Source: Brachypodium distachyon
Taxonomy: Eukaryota > Streptophyta > Magnoliopsida > Poales > Poaceae
Direction of reading: 5' to 3'
DNA: 64,000 nucleotides
Assembly: GCF_000005505.3 (NCBI RefSeq)
Contig: NC_016131.3
Span: 47,415,355-47,479,354 of the forward strand
Positions within the stretch are counted from its first letter, which is position 1; each line of letters starts with the position of its first letter. Shown here one piece after another: positions 22,487-31,970 of this stretch. A program made the translations under genes and the position numbers. The notes under the pieces are model-generated. The model was not told the DNA's origin. It was given only the letters and a program-made list of their open reading frames with translations, and did not search any database.

Positions 22487-23182
22487 TAGCCGTTCCTTGG
22501 CCTTAGATATGTTCTTGTGGTTGTTTTGGTGAGGTTTTTGAGCCAGGTGCTCTTGTAAAATTCCGCAGCCAGATCCGAGAAGGATTTAGGGGATTCCTGT
22601 GGTCGGAGTTCAAATAGATAGGTTGGGTCGATTTCCTATCGACTTTGTAAAATTCCTGTTCGTTTCGAACCCACCCTACCACCCATGACGAAGACGAACC
22701 CTCTTGATGTTGTGACGGAAGCGTTGGAGAAGCTCGCGGCATCACTAGACGACCTTAAGAAGCAGCAAGAAGCCAGTGATCTGAAACAGGACACCAACTT
22801 GAAGGTACAGCAAAATTTCAATCATACCATCACAGATATTTTCAAGCACCAGCAGGAGAATTTAGATCTTATCACTGCTAGGTTGAACCGAGTAGATAAT
22901 GTTCCTGTTACCTCCAATCCTATTACCCAGCTCACCCCATCCAATTTTCCTTCACCACCACCACCTACTTCCCAAGCCATCACTTCACAAACCTTATCAA
23001 TTGTCATCCTACCACCACCCCATCCACCACCTCCTACACACCATGGTTCAGCTGTATTGCATGATGTCAGAGGACAACCACTGAGTCTTGACGGTACACC
23101 TCTGCACAAGGCACCCAATCAGCAGTTAACTGCCAAGGCCCCTCCTTTTTATCTTGGAAATTATGTCAACGTTGATACTGGA

Positions 23183-24172
23183 TGTCGTCGCTCGGTGCTC
23201 TGACACCGGGGGCGTGCAGCCACGTCCCCCTTTTAGGTTCGGTAGGGGCGTCTGGGGCGGAGACCCGGTTATCGCCGGCACGGCCTATGAGGCCCTATGG
23301 GGCCGGTGAGACCAAGTGCCAAGAGGGCGTGCTAGTACCAAAACAAATGTACACCCGTTTTTTACCCAGGTTCGGGCCATCCGGAGGTGTAAAGCCCTAT
23401 GTCCCGCCCCTCTGAACTGATATTGATTGCGGATCAAGCATTTACAAGTTTTTGCCAGGCCAGTTCCCGGGCTTCCTCTCAATGGCTAAGTACTCCTTAC
23501 TATTCTCTGCTTGCTGTCCGCCGGAACCAACTGACCAACTCACTACCCTCCCAACTGTCTGACCCATCAACCGTCTAACCCCCTTAACCGTTGGCATGGG
23601 TCCTCCTTTTATACACAAGGGGATGCCACATGTGCCACGCTGCATGGGCTACAAGTGTCCAACGGGGAGGCACGCAACTCTTCCCGGTGAGCTGGTGGCA
23701 TGCATGGGTGCCACCTCCGCTGCTAGGGTTCTAAGACCCTAGGGTAGAATTGGACAACCACTGTTCCTTGGATCGGACGGGTAACTACCCGTCGGTCGGC
23801 TTGTTTACTAAGCCGCGCGCCTTACTCCTTGCCTTGGTGGGACCGCGCGTTCCGCGCCCGCCACGCGCCCGTGTGGCGCTGTCCAGTGGGCCCCATGACC
23901 CGAGGCGGGGGCACGCGTCCGGGAAACCCCAGTCCCCGCAAGTCGGCCCGGGAAGCACCCGGGCCCAGCGCACCCGGGAACCTCCTCCCGGGAAGCAGCT
24001 TCCCGGGAGGTGCCTAAGCGGGAATATTCCCCGAAGCCCCGCTAGCCCCTTTCGGGCTGGTAGCTTGCCGAGAAGCTCGTCGGCGCTCCCCGGGATGAGA
24101 CCTTCCCGGGAACCCGGGGGAGGGGCCCACGCGTCGCGCAGCGGTGGTACCCCGGGTGCCACTGGTGCGACA
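23183..24172. mobile_element. Solo LTR, 990 bp, inserted in the Reina-like gag
   Basis: The element begins TGTCGTCGCTCGGTG and ends GGTGCGACA, with CTGGA duplicated on both sides (23178-23182 and 24173-24177). There is no internal domain, so it is a solo LTR left by LTR-LTR recombination. The ends and several internal phrases (GACACCGGGG, TTTTTACCCAGGTTCGGG, CCGGAGGTGTAAA, GTACCCCGGGTGCCACTGGT) match the LTR at 60060-60936, so the two belong to related Tat-like families. Orientation follows the 60-kb copy, plus. Confidence 0.93.
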
Positions 24173-24721
24173 CTGGATCAGTGGAAGATGATGATCACAG
24201 AATTCCTTATCCTCATAATGGAAGAAACAACAGAAATTGGCATGTGCAACATGACCAAACCAGATTGCAGACTGTTCTCAAGGCACCCAAGCTCAATGTT
24301 CCAGAGTTTGAAGGTGAAGATGCTGACAATTGGATACAGATTCTTGAGCAGTATTTTGATGTTGCTAGCTTACCAATTGAACAGAGAAGTGAGTTTGCAA
24401 TTACTTATTTGAAGGGCAGAGCTGCTCAGTGGTGGAGAGGCACTGGATGCAGAGCTCATCGTTTGCCATGGCATAGGTTCTGTCGAATGGTTGGGGACAG
24501 ATTTTCTGAAACTTCCACCTATGACAGTGTGAGAGAATTTCATACTTTGAAACAAACTACTACAGTATCTGCTTCCATTGATAGTTTTGAACAAGCAGTG
24601 GGCCTTATGAGAAGAGATAATACAGGTTTTCCTGAGGATTATTATGTGAGTAGTTTTGTGGTAGGCTTGCAACCATATACTCAACATCATCTTCAGTGTC
24701 ACAAGCCCAGAGATATGCAAG

Positions 24722-24937
24722 AGGCTATGTGGATGGCAAGAAGAATTGAACAGTCTTATCCTGTCAAAAAGTTCAACAATTACAATCAAGCTGCACCACA
24801 GAAAAGAAAACTTAGTATAAGACTGTTGTTGTTGTGACTAGTACTAAGTTTTCTTTTCTGTGGTGCAGCTTGATTGTAATTGTTGAACTTTTTGACAGGA
24901 TAAGACTGTTCAATTCTTCTTGCCATCCACATAGCCT
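24722..24937. repeat. 96-bp perfect inverted duplication in gag
   Basis: Arm 24722-24817 is repeated in reverse complement at 24842-24937, separated by 24 bp. Part of the gag gene has been copied head-to-head, replacing the intervening gag sequence or pushing it out of frame. The arms are identical by eye, so the event is recent or conversion keeps them equal. Template-switching during reverse transcription or fold-back repair could cause it. Confidence 0.9.
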
Positions 24938-25150
24938 GCTACTCAATCTATCAACCAGCAGTTTCAGAATGCTAGGCTCAAAGGAATTTGTTACAAGTGC
25001 CATGGTCCTTGGGAACCAGGCCACAAGAAGGTTTGTAAATTTCAGAAACAAATTAATGCACTGGTTATTGGAGAAGATGAAAATGGTGCACCTGAAGTTA
25101 TTTATACCGATGAACAATTTGGTACTGAACAACCTGAACCTGACTGTCAG

Positions 25151-28100
25151 TTGCAACTGTCCATGTATGCTGCTGAAGGCAGAAATGTTTCTAGCAAAAC
25201 TTTTACTTTAAGGGTGCAATTAGGCCCTTTGACTGTAACAGATTTGGTTGATAGTGGAAGTTTTGGTACATTCTTAGATGCTAATACTGGCATGCAAGCA
25301 GACTATCATCTCACCAATTGCAAGCCTGTGAAAGTAAGAGTTGCTAATGGCAATATTCTCTGGAGTAAAGCCCAGTGCTTAGAATGTCCTTATTCCATAC
25401 AAGGCACTTCCTTTAAAGCCAATTTTCGGATTCTTCCTCTTACTGGATATGATATTATTTTAGGGACTGATTGATTGTGTCAATATAGTCCAATATTGAT
25501 GGATTATAATGTGAGATATCTTATTGTTACAATGCCTGAAGGAAACATGGTTCAGTTTACTGAAAAAACTTTACCCAGAAAGTCTTGTATCATATCTGTG
25601 GCCAAATTACACAAGATGTTACAGAAAGGACCTTTTGGAGCCTTGTTATATATACATTCTATTGATGGTCAGCTAGAAGAACTTCCACCTACACCTTCTG
25701 AACTTCAACTTGTTCTGACAAACTTTACTGCTCTGTTCTCCAAACCAACAGATTTACCTCCTGTTAGGGATATTGACCATACTATACCTCTCATTCCTGG
25801 TCATAAAGTGGTTAATCAAAGGAGCTACCGGCTGCCACACCACCAGAAGGATGCTATGGAACTTATTATTGATCAACTGCTTCACTCTGCTCTCATCAGA
25901 CCCAGCTTAAGCCCTTTCTCATCACCAGCAATTTTGGTAAAGAAAAAAGATGGGACTTGGATAATGTGTGTGGATTACAGACATTTGAATACACAAACAG
26001 TGAAGAATAAATATCCTATTCCTGTCATTTAGGATCTTTTAGATGAATTACATGGTGCCAATTTTTTTTTCAAAAATAGACCTCAGGTTAGGATACCATC
26101 AAATCAGATTGTCTCCAGATGACATCCATAAAACTGCTTTTAGTACCCATATTGGACACTCAATTTTTAGTGATGCCTTTCGGGTTGACAAATGCTCCAG
26201 CCACATTTCAAGCACTCATGAACTCCATTCTAGCTCCTTATCTCAGAAAATGTCTCTGGTCTTCTTTGATGATATCCTCATATACAACAAGTCCATGACA
26301 TATCATGTGAAGCACCTTCAGCAAATATTCACTGTCCTGCAGGACAATCAGCTATTTGCTAAAGCAAACAAATGCATTTTTGGTCAAACCATGTGGAATA
26401 CTTGGGACATATCATTAGTGAACAGGGAGTGGCTACTGATCCATTGAAGATTCAAGCAATTCAGAATTGGCCTGCCCCTAAAAACATTACTGAACTCAGA
26501 AGTTTCTTAGGCCTGACAGGGTATTACAGAAGATTTATTCAAGATTATGGAGTTATTTGTAGACCCCTGTTTGATGCTCTCAAAAAGGCTGGCTTTCTAT
26601 GGGAAGCACCCCAAGTTCAGGCTTTTCAGCAACTTAAAGCAATCATGACTAAAGCTCCAGTACTTGCTCTCCCAGATTATACTCAACCATTCACAGTTGA
26701 AGCAGATGCAAGTGGTTATGGTATAGGAGCAGTATTAATTCAATAGGGCAAACCACTTTCATTCATGAGTAAATCTATTGGCCCAAAAGCTGCAGCCATG
26801 TCTACATATGACAAAGAAGCTTTAGCAATCCTGAAAGCATTGAAAAGATGGAAGCATTACTTTGCAAACAACACTCTCATTATTAAAACAGACCAACAAA
26901 GTCTGAAGTATATACATGAGCAGAGATTGACTGAAGGCATCCAACATAAGTTAATGATCAAGCTCCTTGGCTTTGATTACAAGATTGAATACAGACAAGG
27001 CAAGACAAATAGAGCTGCTGATGCCCTATCACGAGTGCAATATGATATGTCTACCATGCCAATTGCTACTGTTGTACCTACTTGGATCCCTACTGTCACT
27101 GATACATATACAACAGATCCAAAATGTACTGAACTCATAGCAGCATTATCTGTAAATGCTGACAGTATTCCTCACCACACTTTGACAAATGGAGTTCTTC
27201 GATACAAGGGCAAAATCATAGTGGGCTCTGATGTCACGTTGAAAACTCAGCGCATAGCAGCTTTTCATAAATCTGAACTTGGAGGTCATTTTGGAGAGAG
27301 AGCCACTTATCAGAGATTACAGATTGTGTTTCACTGGCCAAACATGAAAGCTGAAGTGCATCAGTATATACAGGCATGTCCAGTGTGTCAACTAAACAAA
27401 CCAGAACATTGCCCATCTCCTGGCTTGTTGCAGCCACTACCTGTCCCTGACACTCCTTGGTCACAAATCTCTATGGATTTCATAGAAGGCATACCAGTTT
27501 CTGAACACATAGACATTATCCTTGTGGTGGTTGACAAGTACACTAAGTATGCTCATTTTATCTCTATGAAGCATCCTATTACTGTCAAACAAGTTGCTCA
27601 GGTTTTCACTGATAACGTCTACAAGCTACATGGCTTACCAAGTGTGATAGTGACTAATCGCGATAGAATATTCACTAGTCATCTCTGGCAAAATTTGTTC
27701 AAAGGAATGGGTGTTGAATTGCAGCTTAGCACAGCTTATCATCCTCAAACTGACGGCCAAACTGAGAGGGTTAACCAGTGCTTGGAGAATTATCTCAGAT
27801 GTCTAGCTTTTGACAATCCCAAAAAGTGGCATCATTATTTGGCTTTAGCTGAGTGGTGGTATAATACAAGTTATCATACAGCCTTGAAGTCTTCCCCTTA
27901 TCAAGCATTATATGGTATTCCTCCTCCTTTGATTACTGAACAAGTACTTCCTGCTTGTCAAGATACAGAGGCACATAACATTCTACAAGACAGGCAAGCT
28001 GCAATGCAATTAATCAAAGAGAATCTGTTGAAAGCTCAACAACGCATGAAATATTTTGCTGACCAAAACAGAACAGACAGACACTTGAATGTCGGTGATA

Positions 28101-28522
28101 TGGTTTATCTCAAGGTTCAACCCTACAGGCATACATCTCTGAGTTTACACAGATCTCTGAAATTACATTCCAAGTACTATGGGCCTTTTCGAGTGTTAGA
28201 AAGAATTGGTCCAGTGGCCTACAAGTTGCTACTTCCAGAGGGTTGTAAACTGCATCCAGTCTTCCATGTGAGTCAACTTAAACAACATCTTGGTCCTCGG
28301 ACTGTGGCTACACCACTTCTCCCACTCATTGATGCCAATGGCAATATTCATGTTGCCCCTGAAGAAATTCTGGAAAGAAGGATGGTTCCTCGACCTACAG
28401 CAGGCAACATCAATGTAGCTGTGGTCCAGTGGCTGATCAAATGGGCCAATTTACCAGTCGAAGCTGCCACATGGGAAGATGCTGCTTTTATCCAGATGGT
28501 TTTTCCTGCTTTCAATCCTTGA
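25151..28522 (+). pseudogene. Reina-like pol: protease, RT, RNase H, integrase, chromodomain-like end
   Basis: Order on the plus strand: aspartic protease with DSGS near 25247-25260; RT with a VDYRHLN block and a FFDD catalytic box near 26270; RNase H with the ADASGYGIGAVL block near 26700; integrase with an HHCC finger ending CPVCQLNKPEH near 27380, D (MDF), D (NRD) and E within TDGQTERVNQ; and a terminal VVQWLIKWANLP segment resembling the degenerate chromodomain of plant chromoviruses. Stops at 25472 (TGA where family members have Trp), 26030 and 26742 (TAG) and shifts near 26060 and 26165 prevent one polyprotein. The last frame, 26765-28522, is intact over 585 codons. Confidence 0.93.
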
Positions 28523-28537
28523 GGACAAGGATAATCT

Positions 28538-28551
28538 TCAGAAGGGAGCAT
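28538..28551 (+). other. Polypurine tract before the 3' LTR
   Basis: A purine-rich run (CAGAAGGGAGCAT) directly precedes the 3' LTR start, the expected site for plus-strand priming. Confidence 0.7.
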
Positions 28552-28927
28552 TGTCAGGAACTCTGAACCTCAGCAAGTGTCGATTCTTCAGTTAAGTGCT
28601 GTCGCTGCCGTCAAGTGTTGCCAAGCGGTTCATCTGCAATCCAACGACTCCTTTGAAAGTTACCGCTGAAGAAACAATGTTCTTTCTCCTTTGTCGCTTT
28701 ACTTTAACCTTTTACTGTTCTTCGGCTTTATAAGCCAGAAACTGCGTGAGACTCTGGGACTTTTGATCCCTTGGATTGCAACCCTAGCCGCCATATGAGT
28801 GAGCTAAGAGAAAACCCCAAAATACTAAAAACATTATAAAGCCCAAAATTCCCCAAAAATAGCTCGATTCCTATGTGCTTTGTGTGAGATTTCCGTTGTT
28901 CTTGTTCTGCATATCTCTATTCTTAAC
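28552..28927 (+). repeat. 3' LTR of the Reina-like element (376 bp)
   Basis: It matches the 5' LTR with about 11 substitutions by eye (roughly 3%) and retains a 22-bp segment missing from the 5' LTR. Followed by AAAGCC, the right copy of the target-site duplication. Confidence 0.93.
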
Positions 28928-29946
28928 AAAGCCCAATCGACGTCTCTGATGCTGCTCGGCGGAACTCCGGTCACCACATAGGTTCCTATAGGTAACACAA
29001 GCTACCACCAAGCTGTTTTTTCCTCAAACCCTTCACTTTAGACAATAATATGGGTGATGCATAAAATAGAACAAGCAAAAAACACAAAGGGCCTTTTGTG
29101 TTCAGCGAATTTGTAGGTTTCAGATATTGTACCATCACTGCATCCAAAAATATTTTTCATAACATTATTTTGTGACCTTTGGGTATCTAGAAATTAGATA
29201 AGTTAAGCGACAAATTAAGTACTCACTCCGTTCCATAATTCTTGTCGAAATATTACATGTATCTAGACGCTTTTTAGGAATAGATACATCCATTTTTAGA
29301 CAAATTTGAGACAAGAATTATGAAACGGAAATAGTCACTAAGCATGAGAACCAGTGTAGCACTAGAATTTTTGTGGGGAGAGAAAACACTGGAAAGCAAC
29401 AAGAAACTCTGCAAAATGTAATTCAGTTAGTCAACAAAATACGGAGTACATAAAAAAGATGATATTGTAGACGATCATAAAGTTTGTGAAAAGTACAGAC
29501 GTCAAAGTCGACCTGCACCAAATGTTACATGGTGAAATTTGTTACAGCGGAGTAGTACAAGCTAATTAAGGAGAAACCTACTGGAAGCTAGCTATCGATC
29601 AGCAGTTCAACTGAATTTCAGTGAGCAAAATTCAGAACTGCTGCTGCGGACGAGCTCTCTGTGGGCTGTCAAAACCTACTGTTGTTTCCCGAAGCCCACT
29701 CATCAAAGCCCACTTGTTGTTTCCCGAAGCCCGCCGCACGGCCGACAATTGAAATCCCCCGCCTGCCGCCCGAACGTAACCGCCGTCTCAAGTTCTCAAC
29801 GAACTCCCATCCTCTGCTTCTCTTCTCCCTCCCTTCCTCGCCCAGAAAGTCAGAAACCAAGAGCCCATCCCCTGCTTCTGATCTTCTCCCTCCGTTCCTC
29901 TCTCCACCGCGCAGCGCTCACCGCCTCTGCACAGCGTCGGCGGCCG
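28928..29946. other. Intergenic spacer before the DUF569-like locus
   Basis: Mostly AT-rich non-coding DNA containing one diverged MITE (listed separately). The last 250 bp become C-rich and are probably the promoter/5' UTR of the DUF569-derived gene, with no obvious TATA box. Confidence 0.5.
29222..29333. mobile_element. Diverged Stowaway-like MITE, about 112 bp
   Basis: The left end CTCACTCCGTTCCATAATTC pairs with a right end reading GAATTATGAAACGGAAATAGT, so the right terminus has lost the GGAGGGAG block. TA precedes the left end. Subterminal sequence resembles the element at 19405. Confidence 0.75.
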
Positions 29947-30705
29947 ATGGACCTGTTCCCTGACCGTGGCCACGTGCGGCTGCGGAGCCGCGTGCTGGGC
30001 ACGTACCTCCACGCCGACGCCAACGGGAAGTACCCTGGCTGGAACGACTGCCCCACCGTCGACGACTTCGACGGCCGTAGCATGATTGTGCGCTGGGTTG
30101 TGGAGCGCATCCCCGCCAGGCGGAACATTCCTGACCTCCCGCCTCGGCAGATTCATGTGAGTTCACGACTTCTTCTCCCCTCAGATAGCTCCCGCCTCCC
30201 GGCCGAACCTATCAAATTGAGCGAACTGGGTTCTTGGATGCCCAAAATATGCATTGGAATTCAACCGCAGGGCTGAAAATTGGGTCAATTTCATTCGCCT
30301 TGGACCAATTTTTAGTTCCGTTTGTCAAATTTGCGCTTCCAGGGAGCAAGCAGTTCTTGGCTTCTTGCCACCTCCTCTGTTTCTTTACTTGTTGCTCCAC
30401 CGCGTATCTGTCGCTTTTCGATAGAGACCAATTTCTTGATCGCATTTGCTTCTTTGATCAACTGCAGGAACCCCGCCACATAATGCGGGCGATCAAGATC
30501 CAGTTCAGGGGGAACTCCATCTTACGCCTCAGGAACCGTATAGTCAACGAGATGATCAAGGAGGACCCGACGCTCTTGTTAAAGTGGACCTCCATCGTCA
30601 TATGCGTCTGAGCGGGCCGATACGCGCGGCTGAGCCCGATGCTCGTCGATCTGCCTGCCCGAGGCGAGACCCTCTTCATTGTCGTCATCAGGACCAGGAC
30701 GCCAG
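29947..30705 (+). pseudogene. DUF569-family gene, internally deleted and with a nonsense codon
   Basis: Exon 1 (29947-30156) starts with the DUF569 signature MDLFPDRGHVRLRSR, GTYLHAD. It then jumps directly to WNDCPTVDDFDGRSMIVRWV plus ERIPAR, which in family members as I remember them lies roughly 100 residues further on. Exon 2 starts at 30468 after a GT-AG intron and encodes the second-half motif (FRGNSILRLRN), then ICV, TGA, AGRYARLSPMLVDLPARGETLF. The TGA at 30609-30611 falls where family proteins have Arg, so it looks like a CGA-to-TGA change. The frame continues open to about 30705, where GGTCAG could be the next donor. DUF569 proteins have a beta-trefoil/fascin-like fold of unknown function. 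I infer a decayed paralogue. A short expressed product cannot be excluded. Confidence 0.7.
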
Positions 30706-30823
30706 GTCAGAGGACGACTCTCCCTGCCAATGCTGCAAATTTCTTCTTAAATTTTCTGGGGTCTTGGTACAGATATTATTGCTGCATGGGCATGATTTTG
30801 GGGTTTAACTTCAGTGTAGAAAC

Positions 30824-31158
30824 GGTGTACTGAAACTGTTGTAGCCTGAAAAACAGTTTACTGAAACTGGTGCTAGCATGCTTCTGTTAGGACTTAGGAC
30901 TTATTGGTTTCATACAGATGTCCTTGTTTCAGATAATTCAGTTTTTCCATTTGGTACTCCACTATATTTGCCTCTAGTAAAAGTTACGGAGCGTAAACAC
31001 ACACTATACTGAAACTGTTGTAGACTGAGAAACAGACAAACAGTTTACTGAAACTGTTGTAATCTGAAACCGTTGCTAACATGGTTCTGTACTTCTGTTA
31101 GTGTTGGTTTCATACAGATGTCCTTATTTCAGACAATGCAGTTCTTCTATTTGGTACT
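30824..31158. repeat. Tandem duplication, about 180-bp period
   Basis: Copy 1 (about 30824-30957) and copy 2 (about 31005-31158) both run TACTGAAACTGTTGTAG, AACAGTTTACTGAAACTG, TTGGTTTCATACAGATGTCC, TTCAGA and CATTTGGTACT-type sequence, with indels. The short phrase TTACTGAAACTG also repeats inside each copy. Non-coding. Confidence 0.8.
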
Positions 31159-31272
31159 ATTATTGTCATTACATCTTTCAGTGATCACATTTTAGCTTTA
31201 TAGAGTATACGTTGATACCTGGCAGTCTTGAATGTGTTATGATTTTTGGCAAGAAAAGCACAAATGTTGGTA

Positions 31273-31396
31273 CTCCCTCCGTCCAACAAAGAATGTCTCA
31301 AGTTTGTCAAAATTTGGATGTATCTAGACATGACTTAGTGTATAGATGTATTCAAATTTAGTTAAAGTTAAGACATCTTTTGTTGGACAGAGGGAG
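31273..31396. mobile_element. Stowaway MITE, 124 bp (CCTCCGTCCAACAAA family)
   Basis: The left end is CTCCCTCCGTCCAACAAAGA and the right end TTTTGTTGGACAGAGGGAG, with TA borders. It matches the 15096-15219 element closely, including the interior, at identical length, so both come from one active family. Confidence 0.93.
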
Positions 31397-31970
31397 TAGA
31401 TAATATTTTTGCATGGGCATGTTATTTTCGGTTTTAGATTAGGGGATTGTTTATGCGCTATGTGCTAGCAAAAACAGTGATATGCTCTTTAGGACTTCTT
31501 TCGACAAGGGGCATATGATCTGTTAGGACTATGGATTGACTACCAAGAGCTTTCTGCAAACTGTTTAAGATAAAAGTAGGAGTGTGGATTTCCTGGTCTC
31601 GAGCGTTCTGCTCCATCTATCATAGCCGTCCGTCCACATGCGCCCATCCACTCGATCAGGGTGCTGACGACAGCCAACGGATGGCGTTAACGTCCGGTTG
31701 ACGGGCATTGGACGCCCGTGAATGTATATTTGCCGTCAACTTACTATTCGCAGATCTTGTCCATCATATTCTGGTACTGTGCGAACATATGAGAACTGTT
31801 TCAGATCTTCGGTTTCTTCATAACTAATAACCAAACCGCGGTGCATTTTGAGGCCAAACATACACCAAATACACCAGGGCAAATTTTAGAGCTAGACAGA
31901 GTGATTTCTACGCTTTCCCGTCAGCGTGAGCGGCTGCATTAGACGGTGGCGAGGGAAGTTTGATCGCGGG

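Larger units (their letters stand above)
22685..25150 (+). pseudogene. Reina-like gag, interrupted
   Basis: The gag frame starts at the ATG at 22685 with a coiled-coil-like Lys/Gln-rich region (ALEKLAASLDDLKKQQEA). It continues to 23177, is split by the solo LTR at 23183-24172, and resumes at about 24178. The second part has the retrotransposon gag core (NVPEFEGEDADNWI, AQWWRG). The frame is then broken by a 96-bp inverted duplication at 24722-24937. A zinc knuckle of the C-x2-C-x7-H-x3-C form is at about 24988-25038. It cannot produce an intact Gag. Confidence 0.85.
22119..28927 (+). mobile_element. Reina-like Ty3/gypsy chromovirus, defective, with both LTRs
   Basis: LTRs at 22119-22472 and 28552-28927 share the start TGTCAGGAACTCTGAACC and end ...TTCTTAAC. 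AAAGCC is present immediately before the 5' LTR and immediately after the 3' LTR (6 bp, or AAGCC if the end is taken as CA). Internal order is gag, protease, RT, RNase H, integrase with a C-terminal chromodomain-like segment, all on the plus strand. Short LTRs, a tRNA-iMet primer site and the chromodomain fit the Reina lineage. The copy is dead: at least three nonsense codons (25472, 26030, 26742), frameshifts in RT, a 96-bp inverted duplication in gag, and a 990-bp solo LTR inside gag. By eye the LTRs differ by about 11 substitutions plus a 22-bp gap. Confidence 0.93.
30706..31970. other. Non-genic, with a tandem duplication and a MITE
   Basis: The segment holds the duplication at about 30824-31158 and the MITE at 31273. 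From 31600 on there is moderately GC-rich sequence that may be 5' flank of the FAR1-like locus. No transposon ends were identified. Confidence 0.5.

Noticed and set aside
23285..24412. Open frames inside the solo LTR
   Set aside because: LTR of a GC-rich family; frames are not conserved in the related LTR at 60 kb.
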